DNA of 64,000 nt, taken from the NCBI GenBank assembly GCA_002837415.1, contig PJCV01000002.1, positions 124,001-188,000 of the forward strand, in the 5' to 3' direction. Shown piece by piece: positions 17,398 through 26,112 of this stretch (within the stretch, counting starts at the first letter, position 1; each line of letters starts with the position of its first letter). The translations under genes were made by a program, and so were the position numbers. This stretch comes from Actinomycetales bacterium SN12. Lineage in GTDB: Bacteria > Actinomycetota > Actinomycetes > Actinomycetales > Microbacteriaceae. The notes beneath the pieces were generated by a model that worked only from the letters and a program-made list of their open reading frames with translations, was not told the DNA's origin and did not search any database.

Positions 17398-18459
17398 TCA
17401 GCGTCCGTGACCGCGACGGGTCGCGTCCTGCACCTCCCCGACGAGCTCCTCCAGGATGTCCTCGAGGAAGAGCACCGCGGTGGTCTCGCCCGACCGGTCG
17501 CGCACCTTGGCAAGGTGCCGCCCGGCGCGGCGCATCGAGGCGAGAGCGTCCTCGAGGTCGGTCTCCTCCTGCACGGGCAGCATGTGGTGGATGCGCTTGG
17601 ACGGCAGGGGCTGGGAGATCTTCTCGTCCGGCTCGGGACCCTCGGCCGCGCGCAGCACGTCCTTCAGGTGCACGTAGCCGACCGGTGACTGCTCGTCGTC
17701 GACGATCACGTAGCGCGAGAAGCCGTAGCGGGCGACTGCGCGCTCGACGTCGTCGGGGGTGGCCGTCTCGGGCAGCGTGATCAGGTCGGCGAGCGGCACG
17801 GCGATGTCGCGTGCCTTCTTGTCGGTGAACTCCACCGCCGCGGCGACGGCACCCGACGAGTCGGTCAGCACGCCCTCGCGTCGAGAGCGGTCGACGATCG
17901 TGGCGACCTCCTCGAGCGTGAACGTGGACGCCGCCTCGTTCTTCGGCTCCACGCCGAACAGGCGCAGCGTGCTGTTGGCGATGCCGTTCAGCGCCCAGAT
18001 GATGTGGCGGAACACCCGCGACACCCAGACCAGCGGCGGCGCGAGCATGAGAACAGCGCGATCGGGGATCGAGAACGCGAGGTTCTTCGGCACCATCTCG
18101 CCGAACACGACGTGCAGGAACGAGACGAGCGCGAGGGTGATGACGAACGCGCTCACCGAGATCACCGCGGGATCCCAGCCCAGGGCGTGCATCGGCACCT
18201 CGAGGAGGTGGTGGATGGCCGGCTCCGAGACGTTCAGGATCAGCAGCGAGCAGATCGTGATGCCCAGCTGCGATGTCGCGAGCATGAGCGTGGCATGCTC
18301 CATCGCGTACAGGGCGGTCTTGGCGGCACGGGAGCCGCGCTCGGCGAGGGGCTCGATCTGCGAGCGGCGCGCCGAGATGACGGCGAACTCCCCGCCGACG
18401 AAGAAGGCGTTCGCGGCGAGCAGCACGACGAGCCAGACGAGTCCTCCCCAGTCGCTCAT
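17398..18459 (-). CDS. DUF21/CBS-pair membrane protein (CorC/CNNM-like), short form
   Basis: 353 residues. The N-terminal DUF21 (CNNM) transmembrane region spans about residues 1-190 with four helices and the conserved VVFGEMVPKNLAFS segment. A tandem CBS pair follows (about 205-330). It ends soon after the CBS pair and lacks the C-terminal CorC_HlyC domain that its partner has. Family members are linked to Mg2+/Co2+ efflux or homeostasis and are often mislabelled hemolysins. The ATG overlaps the upstream paralog's stop (ATGA), so the two probably act as a heteromeric pair. Confidence 0.88.
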   Translation of the reverse strand: MSDWGGLVWLVVLLAANAFFVGGEFAVISARRSQIEPLAERGSRAAKTALYAMEHATLMLATSQLGITICSLLILNVSEPAIHHLLEVPMHALGWDPAVISVSAFVITLALVSFLHVVFGEMVPKNLAFSIPDRAVLMLAPPLVWVSRVFRHIIWALNGIANSTLRLFGVEPKNEAASTFTLEEVATIVDRSRREGVLTDSSGAVAAAVEFTDKKARDIAVPLADLITLPETATPDDVERAVARYGFSRYVIVDDEQSPVGYVHLKDVLRAAEGPEPDEKISQPLPSKRIHHMLPVQEETDLEDALASMRRAGRHLAKVRDRSGETTAVLFLEDILEELVGEVQDATRRGHGR

Positions 18460-19772
18460 CGCTCCTCCTCCATCGCAGCCTCGACCGGGTCGGCGGTGTA
18501 GCGCACGCGGTCGATGCGCCGGCCGTCCATGCGCACGACGCGCAGCACCCCGGTGTCGATCCTGACTTCGTCATCGATCACGGGAAGCCGCTCGAGAAGG
18601 CTCATCATGTAGCCGGCCACGGTGTCGTAGACCTCGCCCTCGGGCACCTCGATCCCCGTGCGGGAGAGCAGCTCGTCCGGGCGCAGCTCACCGGGGAACG
18701 TGATCGAGTCGAGCCGGCGCACGATGCCCGCCCGGGAGCGGTCGTGCTCGTCGGACACCTCGCCGACGATCTCCTCGATGAGGTCTTCCAGAGTCACGAT
18801 CCCGGCGGTGCCGCCGTACTCGTCGACAACGACGGCCATCTGATAGCCCTTCGTGCGCAGCTCGGCGACCAGCACGTCCAGGTGCACGGTCTCGGGCACG
18901 CGCAGCGGCTCGGTGCTCAGCGCGCCGACCGGCACCTCCCCACGCTTCTCGCGGGGCACCGACACGGCGGCCTTCACGTGCACGACGCCGGTGATGTCGT
19001 CGAGGTCGTCGTCGTACACCGGGAAGCGGCTGTGACCCGTGCGCCTGGCGAGGCGGATCACGTCGTCGGCCGAGTCGCCCACCGCGATCGCGTGCATGCT
19101 CGGGCGCGCGGTCATGATGTCGTCTGCGGTGAGACGCGCGAAGTTCAGGCTCCGATCGAGCAGCGTCGCGGTGTCCTTCTCGAGCACACCCTGGCTCGCG
19201 GAACGGCGCACCAGCGAGGAGAGCTCCTCCGCGCTGCGCGAGCCGGAGAGCTCCTCCTTCGGCTCGATGCCCATGCTGCGCAGCACGCCGTTCGCGCTGC
19301 CGTTGAGCAGCACGACGGCAGGCTTGAAGACAGCGGTGAACACCGTCTGGAACGGGATGACCAGCTTCGCCGTAGCCAGGGGCAGCGCGAGCGCGAAGTT
19401 CTTCGGCACGAGCTCACCCAGGATCATCGACAGGAAGGTCGCGATGAGCATCGCCACCGTCACCGAGATGGGTGTCGCCGCGGCATCCGGCAGGCCCCAG
19501 GCCTCCAGAAGCGGCGCGAGCAGCTTCGTGATGGCGGGCTCCATCGTGTATCCGGTGAGGAGCGTCGTGAGCGTGATGCCGAGCTGCGCCGACGACAGGT
19601 GCGTCGAGGTGATCTTCAGCGCGCGGATCGTCATGCTGAGCCGGGATTCGCCCCGAGCCTGACGGGCTTCGAGCTCGGCGCGGTCCAGATTGACCAGGGC
19701 GAACTCGCTGGCGACGAAGAGTCCCGTCCCCACGATGAGCAGCAGCCCCACGCCCAACAGCAGGAATTCCAT
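18456..19772 (-). CDS. DUF21/CBS-pair membrane protein with CorC_HlyC domain
   Basis: 438 residues. It has a DUF21 transmembrane domain (about 1-195, with [15 protein letters not shown]), a CBS pair (about 215-335, ending with [22 protein letters not shown]) and a C-terminal CorC_HlyC domain (about 350-430). The EYGG...[11 protein letters not shown] block is the classic CorC signature. A Mg2+/divalent-cation transport role is the family inference. The ATG overlaps by one base the stop of a short upstream ORF (TGATG) and has no strong Shine-Dalgarno of its own, so [11 protein letters not shown] may depend on the upstream ORF. Confidence 0.9.
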   Translation of the reverse strand: MEFLLLGVGLLLIVGTGLFVASEFALVNLDRAELEARQARGESRLSMTIRALKITSTHLSSAQLGITLTTLLTGYTMEPAITKLLAPLLEAWGLPDAAATPISVTVAMLIATFLSMILGELVPKNFALALPLATAKLVIPFQTVFTAVFKPAVVLLNGSANGVLRSMGIEPKEELSGSRSAEELSSLVRRSASQGVLEKDTATLLDRSLNFARLTADDIMTARPSMHAIAVGDSADDVIRLARRTGHSRFPVYDDDLDDITGVVHVKAAVSVPREKRGEVPVGALSTEPLRVPETVHLDVLVAELRTKGYQMAVVVDEYGGTAGIVTLEDLIEEIVGEVSDEHDRSRAGIVRRLDSITFPGELRPDELLSRTGIEVPEGEVYDTVAGYMMSLLERLPVIDDEVRIDTGVLRVVRMDGRRIDRVRYTADPVEAAMEEER

Positions 19773-19843
19773 CAGCTGTGTCCCTCGACATCATCGAGGA
19801 GCGGGCAGTGGGGCGATGTACTGCAAGAAGGAGGGTCGTCCAT
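19772..19843 (-). CDS. candidate leader peptide, 23 aa, acidic and proline-rich
   Basis: A short ORF runs from an ATG at 19843 to a TGA that overlaps the ATG of the CorC-like gene. The peptide begins MDDPPSC, has four prolines, two Cys and two Asp-Asp pairs, and ends DDVEGHS. It starts 10 bases after TAAGAT (19854-19859), so it would be the first ORF on the mRNA. N-terminal acidic/proline runs are the feature of the enterobacterial MgtL leader, which destabilises ribosomes at low Mg2+. The downstream gene is a putative Mg2+ transporter. [11 protein letters not shown] and function are inferred only. A chance ORF of this length is possible. Confidence 0.4.
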   Translation of the reverse strand: MDDPPSCSTSPHCPLLDDVEGHS

Positions 19844-19853
19844 AGTGCGCCCG

Positions 19854-19859
19854 ATCTTA
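19854..19859 (-). promoter_or_regulatory. candidate -10 box for the CorC/CNNM operon
   Basis: TAAGAT on the minus strand, 10 bases before the leader ORF start. A weak CTGACG about 19 bases further upstream could serve as -35. Confidence 0.4.
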
Positions 19860-19918
19860 CAGAATTCGGCTGTGCCCGCGTCAGCGAAACGGCCGCCCGC
19901 GCAGACGACTCGGAATCC

Positions 19919-19933
19919 GTTAGGCGTTAGGCT
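19919..19933 (+). promoter_or_regulatory. tandem GTTAGGC heptamers with a TAGGCT -10-like box, upstream of kgd
   Basis: GTTAGGC occurs twice in direct tandem (19919-19925, 19926-19932). The second copy forms TAGGCT (19928-19933), which fits a -10 box about 90 bases upstream of the kgd GTG. No good -35 is visible, so this is a weak promoter call. Confidence 0.35.
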
Positions 19934-20020
19934 TGATGACTGTTACGCAAGTGCGACCCGGGCGCTGCAGTCAGCGACAGGTCGCATGTGAGCTTCAGCG
20001 ACGAAAGAGGGCGATAGAGC

Positions 20021-23000
20021 GTGTCGAACCAGGTGACCGGCGTCGGTGGCGACGGGGGGTTCGGAGCCAACTCCTGGCTCGTGGATGAGCTTTACGAGCA
20101 GTTCCAGAAGGACCGCAACTCGGTCGACAAGGAGTGGTGGCCGATCCTCGAGCAGTACACGCCGGATGCCGCGGCTCAATCTGCCGGCAGTGCACCGGCA
20201 GCTTCCACAGAGCCCGCGCACCCTGTCACCGCCCCGATCCCCGTGATCGGCGCGCAGCCGGTCGCCCGCACGACGGCGAAGCCCGCCAAGCAGGCGCCGA
20301 TCCCCGCGCAGGCGCCCAAGCGTGAGGCGAAGGATGAGGCGCCCGCCGAAGAGGAGCGCGTCACCCCGCTGCGCGGCATGCCGAAGACCCTCGCGGCGAA
20401 CATGGACCAGTCGCTGTCGGTCCCGACCGCGACGAGCGTGCGCACGATCCCCGCGAAGCTGATGATCGACAACCGCATCGTCATCAACAACCACATGTCG
20501 CGCACCCGCGGCGGCAAGGTCAGCTTCACCCACCTCATCGGCTGGGCGCTGATCCGCACGCTCAAGGAGTTCCCGAGCCAGAACGTGTTCTACGCCGAGG
20601 TCGACGGCAAGCCCTCGGTCGTGGCACCCGCGCACGTCAACCTCGGCATCGCCGTCGACGTCCCCAAGCCCGACGGCACCCGCGCGCTGCTCGTGCCGAG
20701 CATCAAGCGCGCGGACACGATGACCTTCGGCGAGTACCTTGCGGCCTACGAGGACCTCATCGCCCGCGCTCGCAGCAACAAGCTGACCGCGGCCGACTTC
20801 GCCGGCACCACCGTCTCGCTGACCAACCCCGGCGGCATCGGCACGGTGCACTCGGTGCCACGTCTGATGAAGGGCCAGGGCTGCATCATCGGCGCCGGCG
20901 CCCTCGACTATCCCGCCGAGTTCCAGGGCTCCAGCCAGCGCACGCTCACCGAGCTGGGCATCGGCAAGACCATCACCCTCACCAGCACGTACGACCACCG
21001 CGTCATCCAGGGTGCCGGCTCAGGCGAGTTCCTCAAGAAGGTGCACGAGCTGCTGATCGGCGAGCGCAGCTTCTACGAGGACATCTTCGCGTCGCTGCGC
21101 ATCCCCTACCAGCCGATCCGCTGGAACGCCGACATCGCGGTGGACCTCGCCGAGCGCGTCGACAAGCAGGCTCGTGTGCAGGAGCTCATCAACTCCTACC
21201 GCGTGCGCGGTCACCTGATGGCCGACATCGACCCGCTCGAGTACGTGCAGCGCTCCCACCCCGACCTCGAGATCGAGAGCCACGGACTCACCTTCTGGGA
21301 CCTCGACCGCGAATTCGTGACCGGCGGCTTCGGCGGACGCCGCGTGATGAAGCTGCGCGACATCCTCGGTGTGCTGCGCGACTCGTACTGCCGCACGCTC
21401 GGCATCGAGTACATGCACATCCAGGACCCCGAGCAGCGCCGCTGGTTCCAGCAGAAGCTCGAGGTCAAGTACGTCAAGCCCAACCACGACGAGCAGCTGC
21501 GCGTGCTGCGCAAGCTCAACGAGGCCGAGGCGTTCGAGACGTTCCTGCAGACGAAGTTCGTCGGCCAGAAGCGCTTCTCGCTCGAGGGCGGCGAGTCTCT
21601 CATCCCGCTGCTCGACGAGGTCCTGCAGGGTGCGGCGAACGCCGGTCTCGACGGCGCGGCGATCGGCATGGCGCACCGCGGACGACTCAACGTGCTGACG
21701 AACATCGCCGGCAAGACGTACGGCCAGGTGTTCCGCGAGTTCGAGGGATCGCTGACCCCGGGCAACCAGCGCGGCTCGGGCGACGTGAAGTACCACCTGG
21801 GCACCGAGGGGACCTTCGTCGCCCAGGACGGCGCTGAGCTGCCCGTCTATCTCGCCGCGAACCCGTCGCACCTCGAGACCGTCGACGGCGTGCTCGAGGG
21901 CATCGTGCGCGCCAAGCAGGACCGCAAGCCGATCGGCACCTTCGCCTGGCTGCCCATCCTCGTGCACGGCGACGCGGCCTTCGCAGGCCAGGGAGTCGTG
22001 GTCGAGACGCTGCAGATGTCGCAGCTGCGCGGATACCGCACCGGCGGCACGGTGCACATCGTGGTCAACAACCAGGTCGGCTTCACCACCCTGCCGACCG
22101 ACTCGCGCACCTCCGTGTACGCCACCGACGTCGCCAAGACCATCCAGGCGCCGGTGTTCCACGTGAACGGCGACGACCCCGAGTCGGTCATCCACGTGGC
22201 GCGGCTGGCGTTCGAGTACCGCGAGCGCTTCCACCGCGATGTCGTCATCGATCTGGTCTGCTACCGCCGCCGTGGTCACAACGAGGGCGACGACCCGTCG
22301 ATGACCCAGCCGCTGATGACCGACCTCATCCAGGCCAAGCGGTCGGTGCGCAAGCTGTACACCGACGGCCTCGTCGGTCGTGGCGACATCACCGAGGAGG
22401 AGTACGACCAAGCCAAGGCGGACTTCCAGAACCGCCTCGAGATCGCCTTCGCCGAGACGCACGCCGCCGAGACGGGTGCGACCCCGATCGCGCCCGACCT
22501 CGCGCCGGTGGATGCGCAGGTCGGCGCCCCCGATGTGACCGGTGTGCCGCTCGAGGTGGTCCACCTCATCGGCGACGCGCACGCGAACAAGCCGGACGGC
22601 TTCACGGTGCACTCCAAGCTGCAGCAGCAGCTCGACAAGCGCCTGACGATGAGCCGCGAGGGCGGCATCGACTGGGGCTTCGGCGAGCTGCTGGCCTTCG
22701 GATCGCTGCTCGTCGAGGGCACGCCCGTGCGCCTGGCCGGACAGGACTCCCGTCGCGGCACGTTCGTGCAGCGGCACGCCGTGCTGCACGACCGCCGCAA
22801 CGGCCAGGAGTGGCTGCCGCTGGCGAACCTGACCGACGGGCAGGGTCGTTTCTTCGTGTACGACTCCCTGCTCAGCGAGTACGCCGCGCTCGGATTCGAG
22901 TACGGCTACTCGGTCGAGAACCCCGATGCCCTCGTGCTCTGGGAGGCGCAGTTCGGCGACTTCGCCAACGGCGCCCAGTCCGTCATCGACGAGTACATCT

Positions 23001-23692
23001 CGGCCGCCGAGCAGAAGTGGGGCCAGCAGTCGAGCGTCGTCATGCTGCTGCCGCACGGATACGAGGGCCAGGGACCCGACCACTCCTCCGCACGCATGGA
23101 GCGCTTTCTGCAGCTGTGCGCGCAGGAGAACATGTACGTGGCGCGCCCGTCGACGCCGGCCTCCTATTTCCACCTGCTGCGCCGCCAGGCGTACGCCCGT
23201 CCGCGCAAGCCGCTGATCGTCTTCACCCCGAAGGCCATGCTGCGCCTGCGCGGTGCAACCAGCGAGGTCGCAGACTTCACCAAGGGTCGCTTCGAGCCGG
23301 TGATCGACGACGACCGCGGTCTCGACCGCGACGCCGTCACGCGCGTGCTCGTGCACTCGGGCAAGATCCACTGGGATCTGCGCAGCGAGCTGGAGAAGAA
23401 CCCGAACCCCGAGATCGCCCTGGTGCGCCTGGAGCAGCTGTACCCGACGCCGATCGACGAGCTGAAGGCCATCACCGACTCGTACCCGAACGCCGAGCTG
23501 GTGTGGGTGCAGGACGAGCCCGAGAACCAGGGCGCCTGGCCGTTCCTGGCGCTGGAGTTCGCCGAGGTTCCCGGTCCGCGGCAGTTCCGCGCGGTGACGC
23601 GCCCGGCTGCGGCGTCGCCGGCGACCGGCTCGTCGAAGGTGCACGCCACCGAGCAGGTCGCGCTGCTGAAGGCCGCCCTGACCGTCGGCTGA
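20021..23692 (+). CDS. kgd: multifunctional 2-oxoglutarate decarboxylase/dehydrogenase E1-E2
   Basis: 1223-residue actinobacterial enzyme of the TCA cycle. The short N-terminal helix region (FGANSWLVDELYEQF) is followed by a Pro/Ala linker. A succinyltransferase E2-type domain (about 110-345, active-site TSTYDHRVIQGA) comes next, without a lipoyl domain. The full thiamine-diphosphate E1 domain occupies about 370-1220 (AIGMAHRGRLNVL, GDAAFAGQGVV, VVNNQVGFTT). It converts 2-oxoglutarate to succinyl-CoA within the pyruvate/2-oxoglutarate dehydrogenase supercomplex, or to succinic semialdehyde alone. In relatives the N-terminus is controlled by the FHA protein GarA/OdhI. The GTG start is supported by AAAGAGGG upstream. 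Confidence 0.97.
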   Translation: MSNQVTGVGGDGGFGANSWLVDELYEQFQKDRNSVDKEWWPILEQYTPDAAAQSAGSAPAASTEPAHPVTAPIPVIGAQPVARTTAKPAKQAPIPAQAPKREAKDEAPAEEERVTPLRGMPKTLAANMDQSLSVPTATSVRTIPAKLMIDNRIVINNHMSRTRGGKVSFTHLIGWALIRTLKEFPSQNVFYAEVDGKPSVVAPAHVNLGIAVDVPKPDGTRALLVPSIKRADTMTFGEYLAAYEDLIARARSNKLTAADFAGTTVSLTNPGGIGTVHSVPRLMKGQGCIIGAGALDYPAEFQGSSQRTLTELGIGKTITLTSTYDHRVIQGAGSGEFLKKVHELLIGERSFYEDIFASLRIPYQPIRWNADIAVDLAERVDKQARVQELINSYRVRGHLMADIDPLEYVQRSHPDLEIESHGLTFWDLDREFVTGGFGGRRVMKLRDILGVLRDSYCRTLGIEYMHIQDPEQRRWFQQKLEVKYVKPNHDEQLRVLRKLNEAEAFETFLQTKFVGQKRFSLEGGESLIPLLDEVLQGAANAGLDGAAIGMAHRGRLNVLTNIAGKTYGQVFREFEGSLTPGNQRGSGDVKYHLGTEGTFVAQDGAELPVYLAANPSHLETVDGVLEGIVRAKQDRKPIGTFAWLPILVHGDAAFAGQGVVVETLQMSQLRGYRTGGTVHIVVNNQVGFTTLPTDSRTSVYATDVAKTIQAPVFHVNGDDPESVIHVARLAFEYRERFHRDVVIDLVCYRRRGHNEGDDPSMTQPLMTDLIQAKRSVRKLYTDGLVGRGDITEEEYDQAKADFQNRLEIAFAETHAAETGATPIAPDLAPVDAQVGAPDVTGVPLEVVHLIGDAHANKPDGFTVHSKLQQQLDKRLTMSREGGIDWGFGELLAFGSLLVEGTPVRLAGQDSRRGTFVQRHAVLHDRRNGQEWLPLANLTDGQGRFFVYDSLLSEYAALGFEYGYSVENPDALVLWEAQFGDFANGAQSVIDEYISAAEQKWGQQSSVVMLLPHGYEGQGPDHSSARMERFLQLCAQENMYVARPSTPASYFHLLRRQAYARPRKPLIVFTPKAMLRLRGATSEVADFTKGRFEPVIDDDRGLDRDAVTRVLVHSGKIHWDLRSELEKNPNPEIALVRLEQLYPTPIDELKAITDSYPNAELVWVQDEPENQGAWPFLALEFAEVPGPRQFRAVTRPAAASPATGSSKVHATEQVALLKAALTVG

Positions 23693-23705
23693 CGCTCGGA
23701 TGCCG

Positions 23706-23739
23706 AAGGCCGCCGCCCTCCTCGGAGGGCGGCGGCCTT
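23706..23739. terminator. kgd terminator hairpin
   Basis: Perfect 15-bp stem (arm AAGGCCGCCGCCCTC) with a CTCG loop, 13 bases after the kgd stop and followed by a short T/C run (TTCTC). It may also serve the convergent Eis-like gene. Confidence 0.8.
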
Positions 23740-23782
23740 TCTCGTGAGCGGTCGCCCGTCAGTATCAGAGGCGGAGTCGGTA

Positions 23783-25078
23783 TCAGTACCAGATGCCGAG
23801 GAAGGCCGACGGGGTGGTCAGGAAGGCTCGGGAGAGCGCGCTCACCGCGTCGCTGTCGCCGTGGATCCGCCCGGCAGCGGCGAGCTGCGTCGCCGGCACT
23901 CCCCCGGCGTAGATCGTCGAGAGCTCGACGACGCCGAGCGTCACGTCGGGCGAATCCGAGGTCGCGGCGACCCGGGCCCGGCCGCTGTCGTCGATGACGA
24001 TCCGCCAGTCGCCCGCGGCGAAACCGAGCGGGTCGTCGACGCGGAGCACGATGTCGAGCGGTGCGCTGTAGCTGCGCGCCGCGAGCGCCGCCTCGATGTC
24101 GAGCACCCGCAGCCAGCCATGGTCGTGCACCTCGGCGGTGACCGCACGCTGGTCGGCGACCAGCCAGGGCAGCGGGTCGTCGATGGGCCGCAGGTCGACA
24201 CGCGCGCTGGTGACCAGGTCGTGCTGCACGACGAACCGCCAGATCGCGCGCAGTGCCTCGTCGGACACCGTGATGATCGAGCGGATGCGCATCTCGGAGC
24301 GGAACCCTCCGGGAACCTCGGCGAGCGTGTACGCCATGGCCCCCTGCACCGCACCGTCCGCGCCGATGAACCGCACCCCGCGAACGGCGGCAGCCTCCTT
24401 GTCTCCTTCGGCCAGGCCCGCCATGCGCTGCCACCGACCGCGCCAACCGGGCACCTGCCCGGAACGCAGGGTCCGGGATGCCTCGTGCAGACGCTCGAGA
24501 TCGTCAGCGAGACTCTGCTTGTCGGCGTAGACGAGCCGCCCCTCCGATGTCTCACTGCCGCCCCAGCCGGCGCGCGCCGTGTCGACGGTGAATCGCATCA
24601 CCGGCACCGCGGGGCCGAAACCGTAGCGACCGTAGATCGTCGCCTCGGATGCCGTGAGCCCGGCGATCGGGACGCCGGCGCGCGCCGCGGCACGCAGCTC
24701 CCCCTCCAGCAGGCTGCGGGCGATGCCGCGTCGACGGTGCGTCCCCGCCACGGTGACCGAGCTGATCGCCCACATGTCGATCTCGCCGCCGGGAAGGCTG
24801 AGCGGTGTCACCCAGCTGTTGACCGTCGCGATCGGCCAGGCGCCGCCTTCCGGGTCGTACACGCCGATGTTCCGCCGCGTGCGCATGGTCTCGCGCATCT
24901 GCGCCAGCTCGGCGTCGGTGGGATCCTCATCGAGGAAGCCGCGTGCGTCCGCGCGGAGGAAGCCCTCCGCGTCGGCATCGACCGCCATGTCGGCGATGCG
25001 GTATTCCAGGCCCCTCTCGCGCAGGCTGCGCTGCGAATCCGGGTCGACGGAGATGATGGTCTCTTCCGGTGCGGTCAT
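23783..25078 (-). CDS. Eis-family GNAT N-acetyltransferase
   Basis: 431 residues with the Eis architecture. A first GNAT domain (about 30-165) has the acetyl-CoA loop VTVAGTHRRRGIARSLL. A second GNAT-like domain follows, then a C-terminal SCP2-like domain whose terminal residues (FLGIWY) reach the active site in known Eis structures. EATIYGRYGFGPA carries the catalytic Tyr region. Homologs acetylate aminoglycosides or protein lysines; the natural substrate here is unknown. The ATG at 25078 lies 6 bases after TAGGCT on the minus strand (25085-25090), so it is probably leaderless. Confidence 0.88.
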   Translation of the reverse strand: MTAPEETIISVDPDSQRSLRERGLEYRIADMAVDADAEGFLRADARGFLDEDPTDAELAQMRETMRTRRNIGVYDPEGGAWPIATVNSWVTPLSLPGGEIDMWAISSVTVAGTHRRRGIARSLLEGELRAAARAGVPIAGLTASEATIYGRYGFGPAVPVMRFTVDTARAGWGGSETSEGRLVYADKQSLADDLERLHEASRTLRSGQVPGWRGRWQRMAGLAEGDKEAAAVRGVRFIGADGAVQGAMAYTLAEVPGGFRSEMRIRSIITVSDEALRAIWRFVVQHDLVTSARVDLRPIDDPLPWLVADQRAVTAEVHDHGWLRVLDIEAALAARSYSAPLDIVLRVDDPLGFAAGDWRIVIDDSGRARVAATSDSPDVTLGVVELSTIYAGGVPATQLAAAGRIHGDSDAVSALSRAFLTTPSAFLGIWY

Positions 25079-25084
25079 CCACCC

Positions 25085-25090
25085 AGCCTA
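25085..25090 (-). promoter_or_regulatory. -10 box of the Eis-like gene
   Basis: TAGGCT on the minus strand followed by 6 bases and the ATG at 25078. Confidence 0.55.
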
Positions 25091-25134
25091 AGCGGACGCG
25101 ATCGCGCCGCCGCCGTGCGAGTCCGTCCTGGCCG

Positions 25135-25377
25135 TCAGTGCGTCGCCTGGGCCGAACGCAGGCGCGCCAGCACCTGGTCTCGCAGCTCTTCGGGCGCGGT
25201 CTCCTTGCAGGCTCGCGCCACGACCTCGGTGAGGGTCTTCGCGACCAGCGCCTCGTCCTTGCATGCTTCGCAGTTCTCGAGATGCTCGCGGATCTCGGTG
25301 TGCTCGGTGCGGCACACCTCGTTGCGGAGGTACTCCTCCAGATCCCGGCGCGCCTTCTCGCAGCCGCAGTCGCTCAT
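25135..25377 (-). CDS. rsrA: zinc-binding anti-sigma factor of the RsrA/RshA (mycothiol system) family
   Basis: 80-residue thiol-based redox switch that holds the SigR/SigH sigma factor inactive until oxidised. It carries the ZAS signature: a Cys pair at the N-terminus (CGCEK), then C-x3-H-x5-H-x3-C-x2-C around residues 22-39 (ending HLENCEAC). The ATG overlaps the sigR stop by 4 bases, giving stoichiometric coupled synthesis, as for known sigR-rsrA pairs. The length matches RshA of mycobacteria (about 80-100 residues). Confidence 0.93.
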   Translation of the reverse strand: MSDCGCEKARRDLEEYLRNEVCRTEHTEIREHLENCEACKDEALVAKTLTEVVARACKETAPEELRDQVLARLRSAQATH

Positions 25378-26042
25378 TTCCTGCTCCTTGGTTCTGCCGC
25401 GCGGATTCCCCGTTCAGCGGCGTAGTCGGCCAGCAGCTCGCGAAGCATGCGCCTGCCACGGTGCAGGCGGCTCATCACGGTGCCGATGGGGGTCTTCATG
25501 ATGTCGGCGATCTCCTGGTAGGAGAATCCCTCGACGTCGGCGAGGTAGACCGCGAGGCGGAAGTCCTCGGGCACCTCCTGCAGGGCATCCTTGACCGCCG
25601 ATGCCGGCATGTGGTCGATGGCCTCTGCCTCGGCGGAGCGACTGTGCGACGCGGTCGTCGACTCGGCGCCGCCGAGCTGCCAGTCCTCGAGCTCGTCGAT
25701 CGTGCCCTGGTACGGCTCGCGCTGGCGCTTGCGGTAGATGTTGATGTACGTGTTCGTGAGGATGCGGTACAGCCACGCCTTCAGGTTCGTGCCCTGCGTG
25801 AACGTCGACCATGCGCCGTACGCCTTCACGAAGGTCTCCTGCACGAGGTCGGCGGCGTCAGCCGGGTTGCGCGTCATGCGCATGGCTGCGGCGTAGAGCT
25901 GATCCATGAAGGGGATCGCCTGCTCCTCGAAGTCGCGTCGAGGATCGCTGGAAGCTGTCTCGTCCATCACGCGCCAGTCTAGGCCGGAGAGCACATCGTC
26001 AGCGGAGGCGTCGACGCGGTCGCGCAGCGCGTTCGCCGTCAT
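25374..26042 (-). CDS. sigR: ECF sigma factor SigR/SigH (thiol-oxidative stress), long form
   Basis: 222 residues from the ATG at 26042. Region 2 spans about 45-115 ([18 protein letters not shown], then [14 protein letters not shown]). Region 4 spans about 150-205 ([26 protein letters not shown]). It would direct the thioredoxin/mycothiol stress regulon. Two starts are plausible. The ATG at 26042 has AGGAG 7 bases upstream and follows a SigR-type promoter. The ATG at 25967 (or GTG at 25970), 25 codons later, follows TAGACT by 8 (or 5) bases and would give a leaderless short form. This mirrors the two SigR isoforms of Streptomyces. Confidence 0.93.
   Translation of the reverse strand: MTANALRDRVDASADDVLSGLDWRVMDETASSDPRRDFEEQAIPFMDQLYAAAMRMTRNPADAADLVQETFVKAYGAWSTFTQGTNLKAWLYRILTNTYINIYRKRQREPYQGTIDELEDWQLGGAESTTASHSRSAEAEAIDHMPASAVKDALQEVPEDFRLAVYLADVEGFSYQEIADIMKTPIGTVMSRLHRGRRMLRELLADYAAERGIRAAEPRSRK
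25976..25981 (-). promoter_or_regulatory. -10 box for a short SigR isoform
   Basis: TAGACT on the minus strand inside the long-form coding region, 5 bases before GTG 25970 and 8 before ATG 25967. It resembles the leaderless housekeeping promoters elsewhere in the window. Confidence 0.4.
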
Positions 26043-26077
26043 ATGTCTTCTCCTCTCCCTCTGTCGCGGGGCTTCAC

Positions 26078-26083
26078 TAGGCT
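26078..26083 (+). promoter_or_regulatory. -10 box of aroA
   Basis: TAGGCT followed by 8 bases and the aroA ATG at 26092, with no ribosome site, suggesting a leaderless transcript. It lies directly beside the SigR-type -10 element of the opposite strand. Confidence 0.45.
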
Positions 26084-26086
26084 TAG

Positions 26087-26112
26087 AACCGATGAGCACT
26101 GAACGGTATTCC
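26087..26112 (-). promoter_or_regulatory. SigR-type autoregulatory promoter
   Basis: On the minus strand GGAAT (26108-26112), exactly 18 bases, then GTT (26087-26089). This is the SigR/SigH consensus GGAAT-N18-GTT. It reads toward sigR, predicts a start near 26080 and a ~38-base leader with AGGAG before the ATG at 26042. It lies across the first codons of the divergent aroA. Confidence 0.7.

Noticed and set aside
17398..19772. Hemolysins
   Set aside because: The frequent 'hemolysin' label for DUF21/CBS proteins is misleading; the domains indicate CorC/CNNM-like cation-related membrane proteins.
19911..19950. GGAAT ... GTT upstream of kgd as a SigR promoter
   Set aside because: The spacing is 25 bases, not 18, and a closer GTT gives 9 or 2; neither fits.
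21020..23644. Long minus-strand frame opposite kgd
   Set aside because: Antisense shadow; the kgd domains account for the DNA.
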